Positions 10,797-22,539 of a stretch of DNA of 64,000 nucleotides are shown here, one piece after another; the first letter of the stretch is position 1, and each line of letters begins with the position of its first letter. This DNA is from Apiotrichum sp. Y4204 (lineage: Eukaryota > Basidiomycota > Tremellomycetes > Trichosporonales > Trichosporonaceae): positions 310,001-374,000 of the forward strand of contig JAMYHL010000010.1 of NCBI GenBank assembly GCA_025531455.1. The letters are read 5' to 3'. The notes beneath the pieces were generated by a model, which was not told the origin of the DNA, did not search any database, and saw only the letters and a program-made list of their open reading frames with translations. A program made the position numbers and the translations under genes.

Positions 10797-13581
10797 TTAT
10801 ATAGCACACATGTAGTAGATCTTCGATGTTAATCAGACGTATGCTTGCACTTCCGGAAAGAGGGAGCACACTTTGCAGACAGGGTGATACTTCCCATTTA
10901 CTAACAGCTCCAGACACAAGTGGAGGCAACTGCAAACCGCCCGACTCCGCACCGCGTTGGGTGTCATGTTGGGGTGAGTCTCACTGTTGTTTCAGCAGAA
11001 ATGTGTGCATCTGCGATAACATTTGCTGGACTTGGCAGACATTGGGTGTCCAATGTACTTCTGGAGCTTCCAGCACATGGTGCAGTGGGTTCCCACGCAG
11101 GGGTGGGCATGGTTGGCGACTGGAAATGTGCACTGGACAACAGCGAATGAGCCAGGCACTGCTGCTCTGAGACAACTATAATGTTATCTGTTAGCGGTGA
11201 GAGTAATCTTGCCAGCGTGACGCTGCACCCTAACTTTCGACTTAGCTGTTAATTGCGTTCGAGCGCGGTAGCGGGGTGGATGGTCGGCACAGGCTCACGC
11301 TCTCGAGTGTGTTCTCCCGCCCCACACTGAGCTACAGCATGGTGTGGCAATGACGGCCTCGTGCGCCTCGTCCAGCCGAAATTGGCGCCTGACAGCACCC
11401 AAACGTAAGTTGCCGAGCTGTCTCGGCATCTTCCGTACGGAACCCATATGGCAACCTGGCGCGGAACGGCTGTTGCAGCTCTCCGCGGCTGCGGCTGCAG
11501 GCTATCTCGCGTCGCGAACATGGTTGCCGCGGTCGTGGGGACAGCCGCGACGATAACGGACTAGCCGTACTGGGCGTTACCGGCGGCCGGCATGCGCGTG
11601 GGATGTGCATGTGTGGCGTGTGGCTGGTACCGCGGCCACTGCACAGCCGAAAGACGCGTGTTGGGCGAGTTCAGAGGCGTTGCTCCACTACCAGACACAG
11701 TCCAGGTGGATGTCGAGCACGGGAGGAGGGATGGGCCGCCCGCCATCGTACAAGCCCAGGGAGCTCTCCGCGATCTCGGCGATGGGCCGGAAAACGAGGC
11801 CACGAACCACGAGGATAGAGATTCAAGGCGCGCGAGGTGGCCAGTGCTACGTTGTTGCGAGCTGGCATCGCATGAGAATGTCAGGAAAGGCCGAGCCTGG
11901 CTCTGTGCTGGGTGTGACTCCGTGGGCCGGCGCAGTGGCATTTAGGGGCGGATCTCGATCAGCACGAGGGCAACCACTTCACATATCACAGATCCACACA
12001 ACAGATCCCAGATCACAGCTTACACAGGCGTGGGACGCTGCCACGCCCGGACAGCACGTACAGCACGTACAGCACGTACAGCACGTACAGCACGTAAAGC
12101 ACTCAACATGGGACAACATGGGTGCTAATTGTCTAACCATCTTGGCAGCTCCTGACTGACAGCCCGAGAAATCGAGAGCGCTCCTGACTGACCCGAAACG
12201 ACACGAAAGACGACTTGTTAGGAAGGTGGCAGTGCGGATGCACAGGATGGGTCAGGATCTCGATACCTCTGGGTCGACCCGGCTCTGCCGAGACCTACTA
12301 GACCTGGCAGCAAGATCGACCGTGGGGGGCCGCGTGCAAACACGGGCCGCAAGCACCACCGCACGACTCTCGGCATCGCACAGGGAGGTCCCATGAAACT
12401 GGCTTAAGCTTCAGATTCTGGTTGGCTCCCACGAGAACGAGGAGGATACTCCGCGGCGCCACCACATGTTTGCCGCAAAAGGCAGTGCCCTGGATTTCCG
12501 GCATGTCAGCGCCAACCAACAGGCCTGGCGAGCTCAAGTTGTAATTGTTACACGTTTCGTTTAACCATCAGCCTTAATTGCTGCTTCCCTCCCACCCCTC
12601 CGTCTCCTCCCGGCCTCACGCAATCCAGCCCAGCAAACGCGTAACTTGAACGAGCCGCGGTCGTGCCTGGATCCTCTGGCACGGAGGGAGAGAGTACGAA
12701 GCTCAAGGACCACTGCAAGTTGACTGCCCAAGTTCCCACATTCGCGCTTTTCCGCTGGCTGTCGCCGTCGTTCCCTTAACTTACCTGAGCTTTCCTTCCG
12801 AGCCAGCTGACTCTGGAAGGCCGACTGATGCCTGCAGATCGACTTTCAGGATGCCCCATCTATACGCCCGTGGATGTCGTCCGCCGGGAGTACGTGCAGC
12901 GATTTCACTTCCGTACAGGGAACCCACCGGGCAGATCACGTCACACCGCGTTGTTCGAGATCCAGCAGTGCCTCGAGTCTGGCACTGGTGATTGGCATAT
13001 GAGCTCTGTACATGTGAGGTATTTTTTCTTGCAACACAGTTTTCGAGGAACGACACCGGAACGACACTGGACTGGGCCGCTGTGAACTCTAGACCCAGAG
13101 GCAACAGTCACCAAATCTGAGGATGGTCTTCCTGCTGAACACTAACTTTGGCTCCTCTTGTCACGACCGGCCTCTGTCTGGGAGCCCGGCATCTTGGGCC
13201 AGGGGAAATGTCTCCGCACACGGCATCAGCCCTGCAGCCCTTGCCTTGCTCGTCTTGCAATCCCGGCGATGCCTCTGCACTGCTGACTCCTGTGCTCCAG
13301 CACGTAGCATGGCAAAGGGGATCCGGTGTAGTTCGATCTCTGGGCTGTAACAGCCCAACCTGGTCCTTCCTTCGTGATTGCCCTTTCACCTCTTTCATAC
13401 GGTGTACCTGGCGCACCTTGAGCTCCCTCCTCTGCCATCCCTTGCAGTCGTGTAATCCTTGAGAGCTCTGCTCGGTCTCCGTCTCCCCAGTTCCTGCAGT
13501 TTGAATCCCTTCTCATCTTCATTCTTGACTCTCATTCATTCACGACACTCACCATACCCCATCACATAACCTCGTACCATC
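10797..13581. other. 2.8-kb intergenic region without supported genes
   Basis: The ORFs here are short, overlap on both strands and show no family features or splice structure. The region holds a 9-bp tandem repeat (12052-12096). The C/T-rich stretch at 13440-13580 is probably the leader of the next gene. Confidence 0.5.
12052..12096. repeat. Five perfect tandem copies of CAGCACGTA
   Basis: The 9-mer is repeated five times without mismatch and then decays into AAGCACTCAACATG. Each copy contains ACGTA. It lies in a long intergenic region about 1.5 kb upstream of the type I membrane protein gene. Confidence 0.9.
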
Positions 13582-15956
13582 ATGTTCCGACAGCCCATGG
13601 CCGCCGCGATGGCTGCGATGGTCTTTGCGATTCTTTCGGCTCAACAGGTCGCGGCCGATCTTTCGCCCCTCACTTCTGCTGACAACATCCTGCCCTTCAA
13701 CATCACCATCCTGCCGTCGTGGGGCATGAACTCGTGGACTCCGATGGGGGAGATGTTCGGACCCGCCGAAGGCGACAAGACCCCCTGGAGGAGCATGTAT
13801 GACGGCCAGTTTGCGCCGGACAACACCACTATCATCTACGGCAGGGGTGTCGGCAAGTTCATTCTCGACTCACCTACCTATGACAGGGGTAGCACCCCCA
13901 CGGCCTACTTTAAACTCCCGGCCGAGGGAGTTTGGTGGAAGGGTTCGTTCAAGTCCAACACTGGCGACGACTCGGCTCTTCGCATCTGGGCCGAGGACCT
14001 TCTCAACAATAACTCGTTGACGCGCCAATCCTCCCCCGACTTTATCCGTTACTATAACGGTCAGACGCAATCTGGCATGCCCAAGTTTGCCTATCAGAGG
14101 ATGCAATTTGGCATTGTCAGTGGGTACCAAGGAGGCGGCCGAATTGAATACGAGAGTGCGGTGGTACAGATGAGCATGGTGACAAAGGCGTAAGTTTCGA
14201 CCCCAGCTTGCTTGGCTGAATCCGCGACTGAAGCGACTGACTGTCTAGTCCCGACTGGCCGTCGGCCATCAACAATGCCGACAAGAGGTATTTCTTGACG
14301 GCCGAGACGAACTTGGACGACAGCTCCTTCGACGGCGGCCTGCAATGCACCCCGGGGGCCAGGGCCTCTAAGGGGGAGGACGCTAATGGTAAGGAGGCGT
14401 CATGAGACAGCTCCCAGAAGAGTGATTTCTGACTTTGCAGGTCGCGAGCACCTCTATGTCACTTGGAGAGCTCGACTGGACGAGCACTGTACACTGGATA
14501 TTCCCAAAAACACGTCCATGGTGTATGTGAACGGAACCACCGGGCCCATGACCGACGGCTTCGAGTATGAGTGGACCCCCGAACTCCCCGGCGACATGGC
14601 CAATGCGACAACAGGCACTGCCACCACGAAGACTCGATTTCTCCGTACCAACGAGCCCCTTCTCATCCAGACGCTGGACCCTCGCATCAAGTATTCGCTC
14701 AGGATTGCGAGCGACCAGTCGAAGGGTGACTTCAACGTCAGTCTATACTCTGCCACTTTCTTCCAAGCCGCTTGGTGAGTGATTGACGTTGTGCTTCAAG
14801 TTGACATTGCTAGGGACAACCAATTGCCCACGTTCAACCACGGCCAGGAGGGTGGTAACGCCAACGTTGTTTCCTCAAAGTCGAACGACAGTAACAAGGG
14901 GGCCGTCATTGGCGGTGCGGTAAGTCACCTTCAGCGTCAGCGCTGCTCCAAGTAGAACTATCTTCCGTCGTGAAACTTCCCCAAAGTCCATACGAAACAA
15001 CCCCGAAGTCCATACAAACTATGTTTTCCCAAACACATCAACAACCATTGTCTGGATGGTTGCTCACCCCCACAGGTTGGTGGTGTCCTTGGTGCCCTTG
15101 TCATCGCTGGTCTCGCCATCTACTTGTGCTGCGCGCACCGTCGCAAGCGCGCCAAAGAGTACGTGACAGCTACCGAAAGCTGACACACCGTTCCTCTCGA
15201 AACTAGCTTACACCTGATACAGGTCGACGAACCTTCACGGCAAGCACATGGAGGCTGACGACACGAACATTACCCCCTTCATCCCGCTGGACCGTTCCAG
15301 ACCTCCTCACGACGACACACCGCTCTCCGAGGCGCCGTCCTCGACTATGGCGTGAGTATCGAGTAACGTCTTCTCCTAGCGATCGTCGACTGTTACAGCC
15401 AGAGAAGCTTTGAAACAGGGAGAAAGGTAAAGAAGAGGCTAACAGTCACAGTTCTCGCCCGTTGCATGTCCGCGCCGGCACAATGGACAGCGACTCGCAG
15501 TTCTGGAGCGACGACGGGCGGTCGAGCCCCACTGGTTTCGCTTCGCTCAGCTCCATCCCCTCGACGACCAAGTCTCCTCCTCCGTCGACTATTTCGCGGC
15601 CCCCGATGGCCCGTCGCGAGGTAATCAGCGAGATGGACGCAGGCACGCTCGAGCCCATCAGCGACACGGTAGAGTACGAGTACGTCCCGCCGCAGTACAA
15701 CCCCGACTGGGCGCGGTCGAACGAGTCGACGGTGAGCTCGCGGGCAGCACAACGCGCACACCGCCATCGCAGCGCAATGGGCGCGAGTACCCTCGGCGCA
15801 GACAGCAATGCCGGCGACTACGAAACGGCCGCCTCGGTGGAAGAAACCCTGGGCCCCATGTCGCCGACTAGCACAGTCTCCGGCGTCGGCTCCACTGGTG
15901 TGTCGACAAACTACTCGTCTGCGCGCTCTCATCACAACTACTCTCATAACTACTAG
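13582..15956 (+). CDS. Secreted/type I membrane protein of unknown function
   Basis: Model: join(13582..14189, 14249..14388, 14441..14774, 14814..14919, 15076..15158, 15223..15351, 15452..15956), 634 aa. I do not recognise the family. A signal peptide (about 1-25) precedes an ectodomain of about 390 residues with many N-glycosylation sequons (NIT, NTT, NNNS, NTS, NGT, NAT, NVS). One transmembrane helix (GGVLGALVIAGLAIYLC) is followed by a basic stop-transfer HRRKRAKE and a Ser/Pro/Thr-rich cytosolic tail of about 200 residues. This layout resembles fungal cell-wall sensors or carbohydrate-binding surface proteins, but no catalytic motif is visible. Both splice phase and topology agree across seven exons, so the gene is real. 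The 156-nt intron at 14920-15075 is long for this locus. Confidence 0.82.
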
Positions 15957-17409
15957 TCGTGTTCATCGGACTATCCGTCTCCATTACCTCTTGTAGTTAG
16001 TAAAGTAAACTGTCGAACAGTGGTTTCCCCTGTGACAAAAGCCTAGTCATGTAACAGTATTACATTTATCCCCTTAATGCTGGAGATGGAACATTGACAG
16101 AAGCTAAGGAAGGCCGTCACTCAAACCCCGGGGGAACGCGTCTCACAGCCCCTTGGATACGGCGCTATAGCGGACGCTACACCGTCTGAAACGAACAAAC
16201 AAACGACGGACAAAGACCTCTAATGGAACCGAAGGCGGTTGTGGCATTTCGACGATCGCGACAATCGTCTCCTGCTCGAAAAGCACAGACACCAAGGGGG
16301 GGGGGGATTGACATGTTGACGCCGCGATAAGCGCCCGATCACTCGATCAGATCGGAGCCGCCTCGCATCTCGCAAGGCCCCATACTGCCCATACAGCCCC
16401 ACAGCCCAGCCAGAGTCCAGAGCCAGAGTCTGGCCGGAATCCAGAGAGAATCCAGCCCTCACCACCGCATTCGAGCTTATCACGGCGTGCGTCGCCCGTC
16501 GCGATCAGCTGCGCGAGCGGTGGAGCCGGACCGCTGCGGACCGCTGCGTGCCGAACACTGGACTCCAGTACATGCTGTGACATCAGCGCCGTGGGCACTG
16601 GCGAGACATGGAACATGGATTCTTAAGCTTTAGGAGTGTAGGTGGTTACATGTTAAGGTTTGCTGGGTGCTCAGCGCCTCGTGTGGGGTTAAGCTCCCGC
16701 CATGTGCCTGACGTGTGCCCCGCAACGAATAGGTTTCAACGAGCTCAGCAGGTGATTGCCACATGCCTGGAGGCAAGCACGGTAACAAAGTGCTTTCAGT
16801 ATGCGGTCAGCTGCGAGGCATGATCGCCTCCTAGACGGCATGTTGCGCATGTCGCGAGATCCCAGTGAAAACTGCGGCATATGCTTCTGGGCTGCCGAGC
16901 ACGCACGAGATGTCGAGAGCGGTGCGGGGTGAGGAGGACGAGGTCCTGGTCCAGCACGAGATTGAGATTCCTGGGAGGGGAGCGCCCCTGCTCTATCTGT
17001 GTGTGGCTAGTGACTAGTGTGTCCCTCAAGTCTCGTCCCATGTTTCGATGCGTCGGCCTGTTTCATGACGATAATGCGACTGAGCCTCGACCAACTCCTT
17101 GAACGGACTTGCAAGTTCAATCCTCGCACTTTCAGCCTGAGCATCTTCCATTTCAACGGCCTCTCACTTAATCTGTCAACAGTCGCCTGCAGTCAGAGTC
17201 AGTGAGCAGAGGCCTGTTGGCATGATGTTCAACATCAACGGTGATGCGGACGTGCAGCTGCAGCTGGTTTGCATCGTGACACCGACCATCCGTATGGCTG
17301 AGACTAGGGACTGAGTCTTAGAAGGGTCGTCATATCATCAGTTGTTTGATTATACAACCGCATCCAAAGGGTCGTGTACTGTACGTAACGTCTAAGTAAT
17401 CTTTCTACG
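15957..17409. other. Intergenic region between convergent genes
   Basis: No supported gene is seen. A run of 11 G lies near 16297. Short ORFs on both strands lack codon bias or family features. Confidence 0.5.
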
Positions 17410-20400
17410 TTATGCCGCCGGCTCGCCGTCAGCGGCGTCGACGGCAGGTGGTTGAGTCGTCTCGTCCTCGTCGCTGCCCAGTTCCACAACCTGGCGCGGC
17501 GGGGACCGGGGTACCTCCGTCTCGAGAATCTCTTGTCGCAACTCCTCGCCCGTCATTTCGTCGCGTTTGACGGCTCCACGGATGGGTTGCTCTTCGTCCT
17601 CGCTGTCGCTGTTCACCACGCCGAGGCGCGTGCCCTTTCGGAATATCTCCCCTTCCTCCTCTACCCATTTCCTCGACTCGCGCTCCACAGGGCTGGACGC
17701 AATGTCGAGGCCTTGAGCAAGCTCCGCCTCGACGAGACATTCCGCTGCCGCATCATTCTTCCGTGATCCCGTGGCCGCGATATCGATTTGGATTGGAGGA
17801 GTTGGCTTCTTGTCATCGTCACCAGCGCGGACAGGAGGAACAGTGATGGTGCTGGAGTCAAGCTCCTCGGCATCGCTCTCAGCATCAGAGTCGCCAATGC
17901 TGAAATTCGGCGAGAGGATTTCGAGGCTAGTGCTGCGCAAGTGGCGGCGGCCGCGCGGCATGAGGGTTGTTCCAGTCTGAATGGTGGTAACCACTGGTGC
18001 GGCAGGGGCAGCAAAGGCTATCTGCGACGGGAGCAGGATGCGTGGGGGAGGAACGAATCCTGAGGCATTGTTGATATGGGTTGTGAGAGCGTCGTTGACA
18101 GTCAGGAGCGGCTCCAGTTGCTCAACATCGGGGCTCGCATTAACCGTCTCCGCAATGCGTTCTGTTAACGCCCGAGCACGCTCAATGAGAGAGCGGAAGT
18201 CTTCCTTAGGTACGTGCAGGTCCTCCCACGACCCGGAAGGCCGAGTACGTGCGGTCTGTGAGGCGGCGTACCAGTCTGCAAGGCCCTTGCTAGTGTCCTC
18301 GGCAGCCGGAAGGAGATGATCCGGCTTGAGGCGATACACATACTCCCGCGCCATTCCCTGGACGCTGCGTGCCACCTCCTCGCGTTCCTTCTGTGCGCGA
18401 GCAGCATCCGCCTCCTTGACCTGTCGAACCAACGACGACTTCTTGATCGGCCGCCACAGAGCCTCAGTGGCAGCACGGGCGGGCTTGGATTCCTTGAGGG
18501 CCGTAGCAGCGAGCTCCGTGTTCCGGATACAAGACTGCAAAATGGACTGAGACAATTCTGCAAGGTTCGGGTCGTTTGGCGGAATGGACACATCGAGGCA
18601 GCGGATGTACTTGTTCGACTTGAGACCCGACGAGAGCGCCAATATACCTGCGGTGCCGATCGCGGGATTCCGGGTGACGTCCAAGTGCAGTAGCCCGCGG
18701 TTCTCCGGGATGAACTCTGCGAGATCGATGGCACCTTCAGTCGTGAGGCCAGTGTCCATAAGGAACAGTCTCTTCAGACTGTTATTAACAGTGAATGACA
18801 TTCGGAGGGCAGAAATCTTTGATCATCAGCACCAACGAATTGACATTTACTCACGCTCTCGAGCCCAGGACCACAACAAGGGTTAGAGCTCACATCCAGA
18901 GTCTCCAGCGTCGAGTTGTACTTCAGCGCCTCCGCGAGCGACACAAGACCCATGGAGTCAATCTTGTTCTCGCTTAGATTCAGGACCTTGAGCGTTCGGT
19001 TCCGTTTGAGGACCTGGGCAATGTAGGTAACACCCCTGCCAATGTCGTTGCCCTTCAGATCGAGAGTCAAGAGGTGTCCAATGCGTTCGATGCCATCAAG
19101 AGCGCGCACTCTGCGCTGGAGAGCCAAGCTTGCTCCCCCCATGTCTACCTGTGCAGGAGGCTTCGCTTCGGCGGAGGGGGCGAATGCAGCACTGTCCTGC
19201 ATGGCGCTGTATCCACCACCAGGCATCACCAATGGGTGCTTGGGAGGCGGGGGTGGCTTGTAGCCCTCTGGAACAACTCGAGAGGTTACACCGCCTGTCG
19301 CGGACGACGAAACCAGGGGAATGGGTGGGAGGTTGGCGTCATCGCCCGGATTGGGAGTAGGGGCTCCACGGCGAGCGCGAGGTGTGTAAGTCGCGTAGGG
19401 GGCAGTTTCCGATGCCGCTGCCGAGGAAGACGCGGAGGACAGGGCTGTAAGCGAGTGCACGGCGGATGAGGTGTCAGGGTAGTCACGGATCATGACTGCC
19501 AAAGAAACGGCACCGAGTTGGCCGATACGGTTGTGACGCAGGGAGATGTGCTTGAGATGCGAAGTGCGGACTCCAGATGAGAGCGCCTCAAGTGTGGTCG
19601 ATCTCAATCCACAGTTGTCCATCCTCAGTGTCTCGACAGCTGGAGCCAGATTTCGAGTATCGGTCTCCTTGAGAAGCGGGGCTGGAGGGAGGAACAAGCC
19701 GTAGGCGTTCTCGTCTTTGACTCTGCCATTTTCCCCATTGCCTGTATCCTCAGTATCGCTGGCATCGCTCGACTCGGGTGTCGTGTGACCATGCGAGTTG
19801 ATGGCCTGTACCAGATACTCGATGCCCTTGCGATCCCACACGGTGTCACTAAAGTCCATGAAGCGCAGCGATCGAGCCTGGCAATCAGCATTTGCCGATA
19901 CGGGGTTGTCTGACTTACACGTTTCAGGAAGATGGAAACTAAGCGCCACCCTGACGCCTTGATCTTCCTGTTTCCAGCCAAACTGAGACTTGGGAGTGTG
20001 CCGCTGACAAGAAGAGCGTGGAGGATAGGCTTGAGGGTTTCGTCGGTTTCGATAACTCCACGCTCAAGACGAAGATCGCTCAATGACCACTCGACAGTCA
20101 GAAGATCGGCAATGGCTTCCGCGGCGTATCGCGTCAATGGATGTTCCAGAGGGTACGGTGCCGGGTATGGTGCTGACGGGCCATCATGGAGAACGAGATG
20201 GATTATTCTGGGTTTCGGTGCAGCAGGTAGCGCCTGCAAAGAGCGAATGACACCCAAGCGGGGCTTCTCCTCTCGACCGCGGCAGGCACTCTCATACAGC
20301 TTGATAAGGCGAATGGACGTCCAGTAAGCCCCTCCGCTCGCTGTGGACAGCAACATGCGTTGGCGAGACTCCACCTGGACAGTTAGCTTGCACACGGGAT

Positions 20401-21220
20401 GAGTTCCTACCTTTTCCCGTTCCTCCAACACTTTTGCACTCCAAGGCTCGCTCTGCGAGGAGATGGGATAGGTGATGCTGATGCTGGGCAAAACGAACGT
20501 TGCCCGCTTCAACGGCAGCTTGTGACGGTCGTTAGATGCCGAAGGTGGAGGTACAGTTGGCATCGGCGGTTCAATTCCAAGCGACGCCGCGCGTGTTGGC
20601 ATCGCCCGCGGCGGCTGTCGCTGACGTTGAGGTGCTTCCTCTTTGGTTGCAAACCGATGGAACAGTCCCAGTCGTCCCGATATCGCATTGAGGGTTCCCA
20701 CTGCCGCGTTCACGGCGTCCGATCCGTGCCGCGAAGACGGACCGGGTGCCTCTCCTGCCACTCCCGAAACCATGTCACGTAGTCGATTGCCCAATGTCGG
20801 CTTGGCCGGGGGAGGTGGAGGTTTAAGGATGCCTCGCGTTGGGGGTTTGGGACGACGAGGAGCGGGCGCAGCGGGCTTGGGCGGCGGCGTCGGTGCGGAC
20901 TCTGGCGTGGAAGAGGCGGCGGACGTGGCCTCAGCTGCCTCCTGAGCAGCGGGTTGAGATGGAGTTGCTTCGGACGCTGCCTCAGTAGTGGTCTCGAGAG
21001 TGCCCGCAGCTACTTCCTCGTTCTCAACGGGCGCAGGCGGATCCGTCTCGGCATCTTTGTGATTCTCCACCAAGGAGGGCGATTCCTTGGTGGTAGTCGT
21101 CGACTCCTCCACGGCTTTGACTTCGGGAGTGGCCTCCGGCTGCACCGTTGCAGGAGCTGCATCGGCCTTTACCGGCCTGGGAGATGGAGGAGGGGAGCTC
21201 TTGACCTCGTCGTCACCCAT
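17410..21220 (-). CDS. Leucine-rich repeat protein, PPP1R37-like
   Basis: Model: complement(join(17410..18816, 18855..19877, 19919..20374, 20411..21220)), 1231 aa. The ATG at 21220 (MGDDEVKSS) is used. The longer open frame upstream would need a TTG start. The first about 230 residues are a disordered Pro/Ala/Glu region with RGILKPPPPP. A segment KRATFVLPS, followed further on by an EPW, aligns with the protein phosphatase 1 docking region KR-V-T-F of animal PPP1R37. A region like its IGAYKQAC helix follows, then ribonuclease-inhibitor-type LRRs (for example LKVLNLSENKIDSMG and LLHLDVTRNPAIGTAG). The C-terminal about 370 residues are charged and disordered. The inferred role is a PP1 regulatory scaffold. 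The docking Val is Ala here, so PP1 binding is uncertain. Confidence 0.85.
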
Positions 21221-22539
21221 ACTGGGCAATGTTGAGGAGAGCTCAAGGGTGGACGGGTGACGAGAGCGATTTGAAGGACCGGTGAGGTGGTGGTCTTGTG
21301 ATATCGGTTCAGACCAGGTGGGCTGGGGAGGAAGCGAGAAGAGACGAGAGGCGGTGGTGAGAGGGTGCGGGAATGGAAATGGAGTAGGAGTAGGTCATGG
21401 ACACGACACACCAAAAGAGACGAGAAATGAATGAATGATGAGAGAGAGAGAGAGACGACGACAAGATAGAGCTATAGAATAATCAGCGACATAAGTCACA
21501 ATTCGCCATCCATTGATGCATTGATGACGACCACACTCGAGCTGCATGCTGCGATCAATCACACACGCACTCACTCACTCACGCGCAGCGCGCGCGGGGG
21601 ACCTGCCTGCACCGGCTTGCCTGCATGTCTGGGCCTGCCACGAGGACACGCGGCGAACAGATCAACTGATGTAGCAGATTCCCCCCATTCAGAGCTAATA
21701 GTCCCTTATTAGCGCAGGTCCGATGAGGCGACTAGCCCGATTACTACTTTGTGCACACTCTGTTTATGTGCTCTTTTTACATTCCAGCAATGCTGGCGAA
21801 CTGGGGTTTCTCCCGAGCTCTCACCCGATGCTGCATTACGTATAGTCTGAATGGGGTGCCACTACTACTGCTGCAGATCTAATGAACCCAGACTGTAACA
21901 ATTGTAATGTGATTAGTTTAGCACTCCCGCACTCGGTAAACCGGCAGAACCCGGGGAGATCTGCATATCTGCATGATCTGCAGAGGTCAAAGATGCGCGG
22001 GATGCGCACAATGATCGATGATATCATGATATCTTTCGTCACCTAATCAGCTCGTAGTTGTCTTATAGGCATGCTAATGGTGTAAGGTTTATGCCTATTG
22101 TCCACACTAGGCCCGCTTTCCGATATCGGAACCCCTGGTTGATATATGATATATCGCCCTTGGACCCTGCGCGTGCCGCGCGCGCTCCCCCTGTTGCCGC
22201 ATGGCCGCGCATGGTGGTGTGGGGTCTGGTGGCTCGTCGGCTGTCGTCAACTGAAAAAAAAGCAACAGACCCAACTCCGTCCACCCCACACATCCTCCTC
22301 CTCCTTTATCTGTCAACTCAACATCCGCAATCCACAAACATCTTTTTTCCCGGCTCTTCACCAAAAGCAGACAACACGGGGGCCACAGTGACTCCGGTCT
22401 TTCCAGCAGCGAGAACAGACTTTGGATTCAAGTGCGCGAGTGCACCGTTCCCAAACTCCACTCCACCTTCCTCCTCACTCCACATTCCCCGCGCCGCACT
22501 TTCCCTACTCACGACCATCGCGCACTCGACCATCCAACA
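21221..22539. other. Divergent promoter region of the LRR protein and HSF1
   Basis: The 1.3 kb between the two ATGs has a GA-dinucleotide run near 21439-21453 and long C/T-rich stretches just upstream of HSF1 (22240-22540). No clear triple heat-shock element (alternating GAA and TTC) was found by eye. No ORF is supported. Confidence 0.5.

Noticed and set aside
12052..12096. Tandem 9-mers considered as a CRISPR-like array
   Set aside because: The units are directly adjacent with no spacers, and the genome is eukaryotic.
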